Assembly (NCBI GenBank): GCA_028280415.1
Contig: JANQLV010000030.1
Span: 1-64,000, forward strand
Origin: Saprospiraceae bacterium
GTDB taxonomy: Bacteria > Bacteroidota > Bacteroidia > Chitinophagales > Saprospiraceae
DNA length: 64,000 nucleotides
Reading direction: 5' to 3'
The number at the start of each line of letters is the position of its first letter. The stretch's first letter is position 1. Both the position numbers and the translations under genes were made by a program. The notes beneath the pieces were generated by a model. It searched no databases. It saw only the letters and a list, made by a program, of their open reading frames with translations, and was not told the origin of the DNA. This document shows, in pieces, positions 49,963 through 58,588 of this stretch.

Positions 49963-50180
49963 ATAAAAAACTGAAAGCTTTCATTACCTTTTTTTGAAAC
50001 CTGTTATAAACGGATACAAGAGAGAGATAAAGCTATAAAAACTCAGTGTGCCCCTCACTCTTTTCAAAATTGACAATGATTAAATAAGTACGAAATAAGC
50101 AATAACTAAGCTTATTGTTTGCAATCCCGGATAGGCGCTGGCCCTGCATATCCCTGATCTTGTATTATTGAAAGCTTAAC

Positions 50181-50291
50181 ATTGTCAATATATATCAACA
50201 AGCAGCAAGGATAAGACAATTGCTAATCCTTGCGCTTGTTTTTAAGAAAAGTAAAAAGGAGAAAGCCGAAAATCCTGTAAAGAGTAGGTGT
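50181..50291 (+). promoter_or_regulatory. 111-nt structured leader, copy A (hairpin plus possible pseudoknot)
   Basis: This block recurs with the same length at 58589-58699. A strong hairpin (50198-50239: ACAAGC, bulged A, GCAAGGAT with ATCCTTGC, GCTTGT) is followed by a T-run, as in an intrinsic terminator. Downstream, AGGA (50257-50260) can pair with TCCT (50273-50276) while GCC (50265-50267) can pair with GGT (50287-50289). The interleaved order would make an H-type pseudoknot. It ends 19 bases before the lipoprotein ATG. I do not recognise it as a known riboswitch class. Confidence 0.6.
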
Positions 50292-50310
50292 TAAACAAAA
50301 ATCTAAAAAC

Positions 50311-50913
50311 ATGAAAAATCTAATGCTTTTATTCATTACCACAACTTTCCTTTTATCCTCTTGTGGGAAAGAAGAAATTAATCCAAGTATTCAGGAGGAA
50401 ATAACCGGAGGGGGGGCTGCTCCATTAGCTTTGAATAGTATTATAGCACAGGGGCAAATAAATAATTTAAACGAACAAGATGCTTTCAGATTACTTTCTC
50501 AATTGGATGAAGTCGATCAAGATGGTAGATTCACCTTTTCAAACAGTTGCTCAAATTACATAGAAATAGAATTTGATTTTTGGGATGATGTAACTATCGA
50601 CTATGACGAATCTACCAATACCTATGATATTGGTTTGGAGTTAGAATATAATTATGATGGAGGCAGTCCTTTCGACCCATGTATTGATCCCATTTGCGAT
50701 TTTTTTGAATCGACCGTCCATGTAGTTGGGCAAGGGAAAAGGAATTTTCCTTCTTTCGCTAACAAGTGTATTCTCGGGTCTTTTGAATTCGGTCTGGCTA
50801 CTTGGAGCCAAAGTATTACCGTAGAAATTGACCTAAACCCAATTCTTCAGGAATTCGATTGTGACCCAATATATTGTGCGAAAGCTGAAGAACCACAATC
50901 ACAAGAGAGTTAA
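50311..50913 (+). CDS. Small cysteine-containing lipoprotein
   Basis: The 200-aa protein has lipobox LLSSCGKEE (Cys18) and, after a Gly-rich spacer, an acidic beta-rich domain. That domain carries paired cysteines in its second half (SNSCSNYIEIEFDFWDD, DPCIDPICDFF, ANKCILGSFEF, FDCDPIYCAK) that probably form disulphides. No known family is recognised. Preceded by the structured leader at 50181-50291. The next gene, 328 bases downstream, also encodes a lipoprotein with a related leader. Confidence 0.7.
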   Translation: MKNLMLLFITTTFLLSSCGKEEINPSIQEEITGGGAAPLALNSIIAQGQINNLNEQDAFRLLSQLDEVDQDGRFTFSNSCSNYIEIEFDFWDDVTIDYDESTNTYDIGLELEYNYDGGSPFDPCIDPICDFFESTVHVVGQGKRNFPSFANKCILGSFEFGLATWSQSITVEIDLNPILQEFDCDPIYCAKAEEPQSQES

Positions 50914-51122
50914 TTGTAATCAAAGTAATCCACTTAAAACTTTTTCATATAACTAAATCAACCTATTGGAATTGGGTTTAAAGTAAATACTTGGTTTTCA
51001 GGGCGAAGCTCACTATAAATTTCGTACATCGGAAGTAGGGGATGAAAAATAGCTAAAGCATCTGGAAATCAATGATTTCGCTTTATGTATTAGAATAAGT
51101 TTAATTCACTTCTCTAAATGTA

Positions 51123-51215
51123 TAAGCGGGGAGTGCAGATTTAAGAGAGGTCTTAAATCCTATTTTAATAGAAGAACTTACCCCGGAGGAAGCCAAAAAT
51201 CCGGTAATGGCAAGT
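51123..51215 (+). promoter_or_regulatory. Diverged third copy of the structured leader (C)
   Basis: A perfect 9-bp hairpin (51138-51146 with 51151-51159) is followed by the GGAGGAAGCC-AAAAATCCGGTAA block that matches copies A and B. Here CCGGA (51183-51187) pairs with TCCGG (51200-51204) where the others have AGGA with TCCT, and GCC (51192-51194) pairs with GGC (51209-51211) where the others have GCC with GGT. The changes preserve pairing. It ends about 27 bases before the ATG at 51242. The remaining 210 bases of the spacer show nothing else. Confidence 0.45.
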
Positions 51216-51241
51216 ATTTATTAACTTAAAATTTATAATTT

Positions 51242-52234
51242 ATGAAAACTCAGCATTTGTTAATTTTTAGCCTTTTCCTTGTCTTTTTGACAGGTTGCTT
51301 AAAAGAAGAACAAGCACTGATCAATGATCAAAAACAAGTATTAAATAATGAAATCACGACAACATTAAGTAGTCAATCCAATTGTGAATGTGATGCACAT
51401 GTTTCAAATGAAGGCAATACTCCGGTATATGATTCCGCAGAATCTTTCATTGAAATATTAAGGTGCCTTTCAGATTGTTTGGATGCACATAATGACAATC
51501 TTTTGGAAACATATGAAAATTTGTCGGAAGAGGAATACAATGATCTGTTTATTTCCGGAGAAGCCAATGAATGGGAACCACTCGATAATTTCAACCCTGG
51601 TTTAGCAGGAAGAACTCTTTTCGAAAAAGATAAAGAAATATTGGATAATTGGTTGGATCAGGAAGAACTGGATTGGTCAACTTACCCAATCGATGACTTA
51701 TCTCCATTTGATGAGGTATTTAGCACTTTGGTTAACGAAGATTGTCAAGCCATTATTAATGGAGAGCTGATCAATCTATGCGAGGAAATGGTATACGAAG
51801 ACGAAGAGGAATCCTCTCGATCATTGGAGTGGTGTACTGCTTATGGTTGGTCCTCTAATCTAAAAATACAAGGAAACAAGCGATTAATCGTTAGAGGAGG
51901 CCTTGTTCTAATTCCAGGAACCACTACCTCGTATATTTTCTCCAGAGCCCGAAATTTCAAACGAAGAAATGGAGGGTGGACAAGACATCGCGAGCGCCTT
52001 TGTGTAAGTACAACTTGTAAAGTAAGGAAGAGTCCATTAAATTCATGTGACCGATTATACACAGCACAATCGGGTACGAAATGCAAAAAAAGATCCGCTT
52101 TAACAGTAAGAAGATATAACTTCTCCTACCCCTTAGGTTTCGGGCAAATTTGGCACAAAAGAACCCGCAACCAGGGTGCTGAAGGTTCCGCTTATGGATC
52201 GAATCAAAGTTTTAGCCTGGTTACACCATACTAA
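51242..52234 (+). CDS. Charge-divided cysteine-rich lipoprotein
   Basis: I do not recognise the family. The 330-aa protein has lipobox FLTGCLKEE (Cys19). Residues 30-190 are strongly acidic with cysteines in CECDAH and EILRCLSDC, while residues 195-330 are strongly basic (Lys/Arg clusters such as RARNFKRRNGGWTRHRERLC and TKCKKRSALTVRRY) with further cysteines. The two halves would have opposite charge and could bind each other. It may be a precursor with an inhibitory acidic region and a basic effector domain; this is inference. A terminator follows. Confidence 0.65.
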   Translation: MKTQHLLIFSLFLVFLTGCLKEEQALINDQKQVLNNEITTTLSSQSNCECDAHVSNEGNTPVYDSAESFIEILRCLSDCLDAHNDNLLETYENLSEEEYNDLFISGEANEWEPLDNFNPGLAGRTLFEKDKEILDNWLDQEELDWSTYPIDDLSPFDEVFSTLVNEDCQAIINGELINLCEEMVYEDEEESSRSLEWCTAYGWSSNLKIQGNKRLIVRGGLVLIPGTTTSYIFSRARNFKRRNGGWTRHRERLCVSTTCKVRKSPLNSCDRLYTAQSGTKCKKRSALTVRRYNFSYPLGFGQIWHKRTRNQGAEGSAYGSNQSFSLVTPY

Positions 52235-52259
52235 GCACTTCATAATTCATTAAATATTT

Positions 52260-52304
52260 AAGGCCCGGGTTTGCATACAGACTCAGGCCTTATTTTTATT
52301 TTTT
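52260..52304 (+). terminator. Terminator of the charge-divided lipoprotein gene
   Basis: AAGGCC pairs with GGCCTT, extended inward by GGG/CTC-type pairs with one mismatch, followed by ATTTTTATTTTTT. It also reads toward the convergent anti-sigma gene end. Confidence 0.75.
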
Positions 52305-52321
52305 GAATCGTTTTTTAACTG

Positions 52322-53074
52322 CTATAAATCGTTCAATAGTTCTTTAGCATTCTTATAATATTTGTTTTTTTTATTGGAAGAAAGCTGCTGCAAATATGTT
52401 TTGGATCGGTCCATCTCACCTGCTTTCAAATACGCTAAAGCTGAATACCACTTTACCTCATCCGCAAAATTAAAATCCCCTCTCCCATCTATTTGTTCAA
52501 AAAGGTCCAGTGCTTTTCGAGGCTGATCCAGCTCAAGATAAGTTATCCCGGTAGCCAGTATTAGAGTAGAAGATGCAGCTGCTGGATTATTCAGTTGAGC
52601 TTCCATAAGTGGAAGGACCTGCTTGTATTTCTTATTTTTATATAAATTGGAAATAAGTAAAAGAGCAGTATCATTTTGGGTACGCTGCATCAGAGAAGCA
52701 TCATAAGGCTCAAAATAAGCAAAGTATAAATCTTCGGGATTCTGTGGTTGAGAAGATTTAAACCACCAGGCAAAAGCAATAGCAAAAATAACAATAGATG
52801 CCGCTGCCCAATAGGGCCAAAGCACTCTTTTTTTAGCACCTGTTTGTGGCATTAATTCTTCTAGCATCTCTTTGTGAATGCCTTTGATATGTAATCTTAG
52901 ATTCCGTCGTCGATGCGTTTCAAGGCCATCATAGATCGCCTTTCTGATATTCAACTCTTCCATTAGCTTATCATCTTTTTGTAATGCCTCCCGGAAGATT
53001 TGCGCTGTATCTGTATCCAGTTTCCCCAGGATAAAATCATCAATCTTCTCTAATAGCCATTTGTTATCTTCCAT
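52322..53074 (-). CDS. Putative membrane anti-sigma factor with periplasmic TPR domain
   Basis: The 250-aa protein has an N-terminal cytoplasmic region (1-83) with acidic and basic helices resembling anti-sigma domains (FILGKLDTDTAQIFREALQKDDKLMEEL), one membrane helix (84-105, WPYWAAASIVIFAIAFAWWF), and a C-terminal TPR-like region (about 130-250, for example QVLPLMEAQLNNP and KALDLFEQIDG). It follows the ECF sigma gene by 6 bases in the same operon. This layout suggests that it holds the sigma factor at the membrane and senses an envelope signal. No zinc-binding HxxxCxxC motif is present, so it is not a classical ZAS anti-sigma. Confidence 0.75.
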   Translation of the reverse strand: MEDNKWLLEKIDDFILGKLDTDTAQIFREALQKDDKLMEELNIRKAIYDGLETHRRRNLRLHIKGIHKEMLEELMPQTGAKKRVLWPYWAAASIVIFAIAFAWWFKSSQPQNPEDLYFAYFEPYDASLMQRTQNDTALLLISNLYKNKKYKQVLPLMEAQLNNPAAASSTLILATGITYLELDQPRKALDLFEQIDGRGDFNFADEVKWYSALAYLKAGEMDRSKTYLQQLSSNKKNKYYKNAKELLNDL

Positions 53075-53080
53075 AAGGCC

Positions 53081-53659
53081 CTATTTTAAAATTTCCTTTA
53101 ACACCGATGATTTTAAAATCATTTTCTTAAGGCGTTTAATACAATCTGCTTTTTTATTTTTAGCTGCCTGCTCACTGGACAAGCCCATTCGAATGGCAAT
53201 TTCTGCCATTTTTAAACGGTCAAAATAAAAATAATACAGTACCCTTTTGCAACCTTTACCAAGATGCTCAACTAATTTTGCCAATGTTTGATTTCGCTCA
53301 GAAGTATCTAAAATAGAAAGTGTTTCCGGAGGAATACTAATCGTACCCTGGTCATCAATGTCTGCAACTTCTTTCCTGCTTCTAAGTCGATTCAGCCAAA
53401 GATACCTACAGACAGAATACAGATAAGTGCCAATAGAACAAGACAATTCCAGTTTTTTAAACCTCACTTTTTCGTAAAATATAAAAATGGCATCTTGAAA
53501 AATATCCGCAGCATCATCAGCCGTCCCCTTATTCTTTTTCACAAATATGGAAATTACCCGATAATGCTCACGATAAAGTGATTTTAAGACTTGATCCCGT
53601 TCTAAATTACTTCCTGTCCGAAGGAGTTCCATTTTTACTTCATCGGAAGTTTTGTTCAT
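53081..53659 (-). CDS. ECF-type RNA polymerase sigma factor
   Basis: The 192-aa protein has sigma-70 region 2 (about 25-95: YREHYRVISIFVKKNKGTADDAADIFQDAIFIFYEKV, SIGTYLYSVCRYLWLNRLR) and region 4 (about 125-180: LGKGCKRVLYYFYFDRLKMAEIAIRMGLSSEQAAKNKKADCIKRLKKMI). Region 3 is missing, as in ECF factors. It is co-transcribed with the membrane TPR protein, its likely anti-sigma. The regulon is unknown; nearby secreted-protein and CHAT genes are candidates. Confidence 0.9.
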   Translation of the reverse strand: MNKTSDEVKMELLRTGSNLERDQVLKSLYREHYRVISIFVKKNKGTADDAADIFQDAIFIFYEKVRFKKLELSCSIGTYLYSVCRYLWLNRLRSRKEVADIDDQGTISIPPETLSILDTSERNQTLAKLVEHLGKGCKRVLYYFYFDRLKMAEIAIRMGLSSEQAAKNKKADCIKRLKKMILKSSVLKEILK

Positions 53660-54351
53660 ATGATATTACACTAATTAATGTATAAAAACTGCTAAAAGTA
53701 ATATTCAGAAACCTCTTTTTTTAATATAGGCTCAAGAGTTTGTCGAAAATTCTATTTTTCAACTAAAAGCGACAAATTTCATCCTGTTCTGCGTTATTTT
53801 TTTCGTCGGATTGCCTACGTCCAACTGCTAAAAACACCTTTTCCAGAACAATATTTGCTTACTTTCGCAAGAATCTAAGATTTAAAATAAGCTTTTACAT
53901 ACAGGGAAATAATTGAAGATATAAACAAATTTACTTAGTTTACAATACAATTTATTAATAATTTAGCGGCTATTGTCAAATCAATGATAACCAATATCTC
54001 ATCCCTGTTTAAAGATATTTTATATTAAACTATGCTTTTTCAAAAAACCAGAACTATTCATATGTAATTGGTAACTTCATATTGTTAGTAGCTCCCGTAG
54101 AAAATAAGTTAAAAAAAAAGAATATTCCTCCATTACCTTTTTTGAAAGTTGGAGATAAAGGTATGGAAAGGTTTGAATAGAATATTCCCCCCTTAGTAAT
54201 CACACAGCACTATCTATCAATGTCCTGTACACTCAGGATTATATAAACTTTTATTCACCTGCCCGATATATTTTCCAAAGTCGACTAGGAAACAATAACA
54301 CTAAACATTTATTTTATAACCGTCAACACTGACAACAAAAAATTGCGAATC
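53660..54351. other. Intergenic, 692 nt, divergent region
   Basis: It separates the leftward sigma operon from the rightward T9SS protein gene. A GC-richer island at about 53760-53860 differs in composition from the AT-rich flanks. On the minus strand it keeps an open frame of 27 codons (from a GTT near 53853) without a proper start; it could be a gene remnant or a dispersed repeat. No RNA gene, clear promoter box or copy of the leader element was recognised. Confidence 0.4.
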
Positions 54352-55386
54352 ATGAAAAATCTGTTAATGAAAAGTTTGATTATTTATTTTCTATGTTCCG
54401 CCTTTACAGCCTTTGCGGGTAATGATCCACCTATAGCTACCTTAGGGCCCGTACGAAGTGGAGGAGGAGGAAATGGTGTAGTCTGGATGGAAGTTACGCT
54501 AGGTCCGGACGATTGTTCTTTCAATGTGGATATGTATGTACCAGTAGCCAACTTACACTTTTTCGAGGATTCAGAACCTTACGTAGAAATTATAGATGGA
54601 GACACTTTAATACTGTTTACATTTCCCGAAAGTCGACCAAACATGTATTTGAGATATACCCTTGGTAATTTTGTATCTGACATGATCCCCTTAACTGTTT
54701 TTTCTGCAGAGGATATTGAAGGAATGGATCCTGATTTATTTTATGCTCATGTTGAATCGGAAACTCAGGATTTAAGCGGTATGTGTATAGAAAATGATGG
54801 AAGCTTTAATTTATTTTTTAGAATGGAACTAATGACAGAGTCTGATACCCCTGGTGTTTTTATTCCTTATCCCATTTGTGAATATACAAGTGAAGGTGAT
54901 ATTTTTGACTATGTACTCGAAAACCTTCATGAAGGAAATGATCCTCATTCAGGAAGATCATCAAATGATAACACTACTGGATATAGTAGAGAGGATACCA
55001 ATGAGCCTGGTTGTGGTAATACCAGAGACTATATTTTTATAGTAGATTGCAATAACTGTCACACAGCTCCCGAACATCACAAAGAATCACGAAGTAAAGA
55101 TAATGATGCACCAGAGAAAATAGAATCTGTCGAAAAAAAGCCTTTTATTACTACCCGGCCCAATCCCTTTAATCAGCACCTTGAAATAGAATGGGATTCA
55201 TCCGATGCTGTTCAATGTATAGAACTATTTAATACTAATGGACAATTGATAAAAAGTTGGGATCAAAAAAATATAAATAGTACTAATAAAATAAGCTTAG
55301 AAACTAATAATATTCCCAAAGGATTGTATTTTGTCAATATAAAAATGGCTAATTCTAATCTGGTTCGGAAAATAATTAAACAATAA
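54352..55386 (+). CDS. Secreted T9SS cargo protein next to the CHAT gene
   Basis: The 344-aa protein has a signal peptide (about 1-22, ending AFA), a beta-rich N-terminal domain with a VRSGGGGNGVVWMEVTLG segment, a polar linker with paired cysteines (EPGCGNTRDYIFIVDCNNCHTAPEHHKES), and a T9SS sorting domain in the last 75 residues (TRPNPFNQHLEIEWD, LFNTNGQLIKSW, IPKGLYFVNIKM). The N-terminal family is not recognised. A TTG at 54343 could start translation three codons earlier; the ATG at 54352 is chosen. The CHAT gene follows 60 bases later, so the two are probably co-transcribed, making this a possible partner or substrate. Confidence 0.78.
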   Translation: MKNLLMKSLIIYFLCSAFTAFAGNDPPIATLGPVRSGGGGNGVVWMEVTLGPDDCSFNVDMYVPVANLHFFEDSEPYVEIIDGDTLILFTFPESRPNMYLRYTLGNFVSDMIPLTVFSAEDIEGMDPDLFYAHVESETQDLSGMCIENDGSFNLFFRMELMTESDTPGVFIPYPICEYTSEGDIFDYVLENLHEGNDPHSGRSSNDNTTGYSREDTNEPGCGNTRDYIFIVDCNNCHTAPEHHKESRSKDNDAPEKIESVEKKPFITTRPNPFNQHLEIEWDSSDAVQCIELFNTNGQLIKSWDQKNINSTNKISLETNNIPKGLYFVNIKMANSNLVRKIIKQ

Positions 55387-55403
55387 CCACCATTCATTAT
55401 AAT

Positions 55404-55432
55404 TTCAGAGGTCATCTGTGATGGCCTCTGAA
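55404..55432 (+). promoter_or_regulatory. Hairpin between the T9SS cargo and CHAT genes
   Basis: TTCAGAGG-T-CATC pairs with GATG-G-CCTCTGAA around a 3-nt loop (13 bp including one T-G pair). There is no T-run, and it lies 14 bases before the TTG start of the CHAT gene. It could cause partial termination, set relative expression, or influence translation from the weak start. Confidence 0.55.
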
Positions 55433-55446
55433 TCTAAACTAAACAC

Positions 55447-58326
55447 TTGAAAAACTACATCTACAAATTCTCTTTCTGTTTTTTATTTGTCTGCTCACAT
55501 ATCTTGATTCTGGCACAAACAGATAGTTTATCAATTTATAAACAAGGAGAAAAATATAATAGTACAGGAATCAATTTTTATTTGGAAAACGATATTGATA
55601 GTGCAATACATTATATAAACAGTGCCGCAAGCTTGTTTAAAAGTATTAAGGCCAATGAAGAACATGTATGTGCCCTAAATAATCTGGCATTTATTTATAA
55701 TGAGGTTAGAGCCCTTAAAAAATACAAAGAGGTAGTATTTACCAATTTAGAGTTCTCGGAAAAACATTTACCGCTTTTCAGTGTATGCAGAGCTACAGCA
55801 TTATCAAATATCCACTCTTATTATTTTTATATTGGCAATTATAAAAAATCCATTGAAGTTTTAAATTCAGCATTAGAGTTATATTTGGCTAATGGTTCTT
55901 CTTATGAAAGAATTGCAACAAGCTATTCCAATCTCGCCAATAGCTATAAGTTTTTAGGTGAATATACTAATGCTCATAACTATCTGAATAAAGCCTTACT
56001 TATACATAAAGACAGCTTCCCCGATCATGTCAATGTCTATGAAATTTACAAAGATATAGCAAGGTTATATAATGCTCAAAATCAAATAGACTCCACTATA
56101 TACTACTATGAAAAAGTAGAAAATTTATTGTCATCTGTAAAATCAAACGACCCGCTTATTAGAAGCAAAATAGATAACCTGCTCTTACTTGCAGATTTAT
56201 GGATTGAAATCGGTGACCTTAACAAAGCAAACAATTATATCACATTGGTTAAAAAAATACCGCTCACCGAATACTACCAGATACAACTCCATGAAACACA
56301 GGGAAGAATCTATTCCGCTCAAAAAAACTATGAACAAGCTATTGAGGAATTCCTCAAAGGACAAGAAATAGCTAATACCACTGATAAAAGAAACACTCCT
56401 CCCCTCAAAGCCCGAAGATTGATCGATTTAGCTAAAGCCTATCAGGGAGCCCGACAATTAAACCTAGCGCTCTCCACTTATCAGGAAGGATTGAAAGCCC
56501 TCTCCCCTACTTTTAATAATGATGATTATAAAACAAACCCCAAGGTCAATGAATTATTAGCCAAACTTGATGCACTTACGCTCCTGAACGAAAAGGCTAC
56601 TCTACTTTTCCAGCTATATGGTATTCATCAGGAAACAAAGTATCTGAAAGCAGCTTATGATGCTTATCTGAGTGCAACGGACATTATCGGAGATGTCCGG
56701 CAGGGTATTCAGACCAGTGAATCTAAAAACACCCTGACCGAAAAAACTATCAAAATCTACGAAGGTGCTATTGCAACAGCTTTGGAATTAAATCAAAAAA
56801 CAAAACAACAACACTATAAGGAAACCGCATTGGTGCTTGCAGAGCGCAATAAGGCTTTACTCTTACTTGAACATGTCAATGAGCAATTCGCTAAAGGCTT
56901 TTCTGGCATTCCCGATAGTTTACTCGAAGTCGAAAAAGATATTCAACTACAGTTAGCCTACTTACAAAAGGTTTTGCTGGAAGAAAAATCCAATTCAAAA
57001 AATCAAGCTGGCATTCAAAATCAAATCTTCGAATTGAAGCAGCAGTTAATTCAGTTAAGTTCTGATTTTGAAAAAAATTATCCTCGTTACTTTGAATTAA
57101 AGTATAAAAACGATCCCCTTTCTCTTACTGATATACAAACAGAATTATCTGCTCCGGATGCACTCCTGGAATATTTTGTTGGTGAAAAGGTTATTTATCT
57201 TTTTGTGGTAAACAAAAAAGATTTGGAGGTCCTAACTATTAATAAAAGCGAAAACCTTTCTACCGCAATTGCTCAATTGCGTACCAACCTCAGTACGATT
57301 CCGGATGGAAAAAATGCTTCGGTCAGTTATCAGACTTTTACTACAAGCGCACATGATTTATTCTTAAAAATTTTAAAACCAGCTATTGATCAACTCCCTC
57401 AGCATATTCAAAACCTTACCATTATTCCAGATCATGAATTAAATTACATCCCATTTAGTTTACTCTTAATGGATCCCGGTTTGCCCCAACATCCTGGTTA
57501 TAGTCTTTCTGATGTGACCTACGTTCTTCAGCACTACAACATCAATTATCATTATTCTGCCACACTACTGCACAAAACCAGGCAAAGACAAAAGCTTGGT
57601 TTTAAAAATGATTTTTTAGGCTTTGCTCCTTCTTTTAAATCTATTAATAATTCGATGGCCAGCAGGTCTTGTAATAATGATAAGCTATACAGTTTACAAT
57701 GCAGTGATGAAGAGGTAAAATCTATTAGCGCACTAATCCATGGAAAAGCTTTTGTCAATCAAGACGCCGATAAATCGACATTTATGCGATTAGCCGGTTC
57801 CGGCAGGATTATCCATCTTGCTACTCATGCTTGTATCGACGAGCATAATGCCAATTATAATAAAATATTTCTAAGCGACGATTTCCTCTCCAATTACGAT
57901 TTGTATAATTTGGATTTACAAGCAGAGCTGGCAGTTTTAAGTGCCTGTAATACTGGTACCGGAGAATTGATCAAAGGTGAAGGAGTAATGAGTTTAGCCA
58001 GAGGCTTCATCAATGCGGGTTGCTCCAGCACTCTGATGAGCATGTGGTCTGTTGATGATTGCGCTACTTCAGCAATCATGATCGACTTTTATAAAAATCT
58101 AAAAAAGGGCTTTTCTAAAGATGAAGCTTTAAGACAAGCCAAAATCAATTACCTGAAAGACCTTTCCAATAAATCAAAGCTACACCCTTATTACTGGGGA
58201 GCATTTGTTGCTTTTGGCGATATGAAAGCTATGTATAAAGACCAATTTTCTTATAAATTATTTTATGCCTTTTCTGTTCTTCTTCTTTTGGGTGGAAGCT
58301 TTTTCTTTTTTAGAAGAAAGAAATAA
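55447..58326 (+). CDS. Membrane-anchored TPR-CHAT protein (second copy)
   Basis: The 959-aa protein has a signal peptide (1-23, ending ILAQ), TPRs (about 25-360, for example ATSYSNLANSYKFLGEYTNAHNYLNKAL), a helical linker, and a CHAT peptidase domain (about 665-925) with His794 in HLATHACID and Cys834 in SACNTGTGE, both intact. A C-terminal membrane helix (about 937-953) ends FRRKK. No in-frame ATG exists between the stop at 55435 and the TTG at 55447, which directly gives a good signal peptide, so TTG is the start. The likely location is periplasmic, anchored in the inner membrane. It is a paralogue of 43022-45901 with stronger N-terminal divergence. Confidence 0.87.
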   Translation: MKNYIYKFSFCFLFVCSHILILAQTDSLSIYKQGEKYNSTGINFYLENDIDSAIHYINSAASLFKSIKANEEHVCALNNLAFIYNEVRALKKYKEVVFTNLEFSEKHLPLFSVCRATALSNIHSYYFYIGNYKKSIEVLNSALELYLANGSSYERIATSYSNLANSYKFLGEYTNAHNYLNKALLIHKDSFPDHVNVYEIYKDIARLYNAQNQIDSTIYYYEKVENLLSSVKSNDPLIRSKIDNLLLLADLWIEIGDLNKANNYITLVKKIPLTEYYQIQLHETQGRIYSAQKNYEQAIEEFLKGQEIANTTDKRNTPPLKARRLIDLAKAYQGARQLNLALSTYQEGLKALSPTFNNDDYKTNPKVNELLAKLDALTLLNEKATLLFQLYGIHQETKYLKAAYDAYLSATDIIGDVRQGIQTSESKNTLTEKTIKIYEGAIATALELNQKTKQQHYKETALVLAERNKALLLLEHVNEQFAKGFSGIPDSLLEVEKDIQLQLAYLQKVLLEEKSNSKNQAGIQNQIFELKQQLIQLSSDFEKNYPRYFELKYKNDPLSLTDIQTELSAPDALLEYFVGEKVIYLFVVNKKDLEVLTINKSENLSTAIAQLRTNLSTIPDGKNASVSYQTFTTSAHDLFLKILKPAIDQLPQHIQNLTIIPDHELNYIPFSLLLMDPGLPQHPGYSLSDVTYVLQHYNINYHYSATLLHKTRQRQKLGFKNDFLGFAPSFKSINNSMASRSCNNDKLYSLQCSDEEVKSISALIHGKAFVNQDADKSTFMRLAGSGRIIHLATHACIDEHNANYNKIFLSDDFLSNYDLYNLDLQAELAVLSACNTGTGELIKGEGVMSLARGFINAGCSSTLMSMWSVDDCATSAIMIDFYKNLKKGFSKDEALRQAKINYLKDLSNKSKLHPYYWGAFVAFGDMKAMYKDQFSYKLFYAFSVLLLLGGSFFFFRRKK

Positions 58327-58588
58327 ATTGTGAATTAATAGCTTTCGCATTTAAGTTCAAGTAGCAAGATCCGGTATAAATGCAGGTCATTCTTGACATT
58401 TGCACTTATTTCTTTTCAATATTTTTTCTCCCTCCGGTTACCTTTCTTTTTCTCAGGTTATAAAAGTCAAACGGAGACATTAAGTTTTCTCGATTTCCTT
58501 TTTCAATAGAGATCATACTGACAATAATTAAAAGTCAAGACTCCCTTGCTACAAAGCTATTGGTGTGTTTTCACCTGACCTGAATCAA

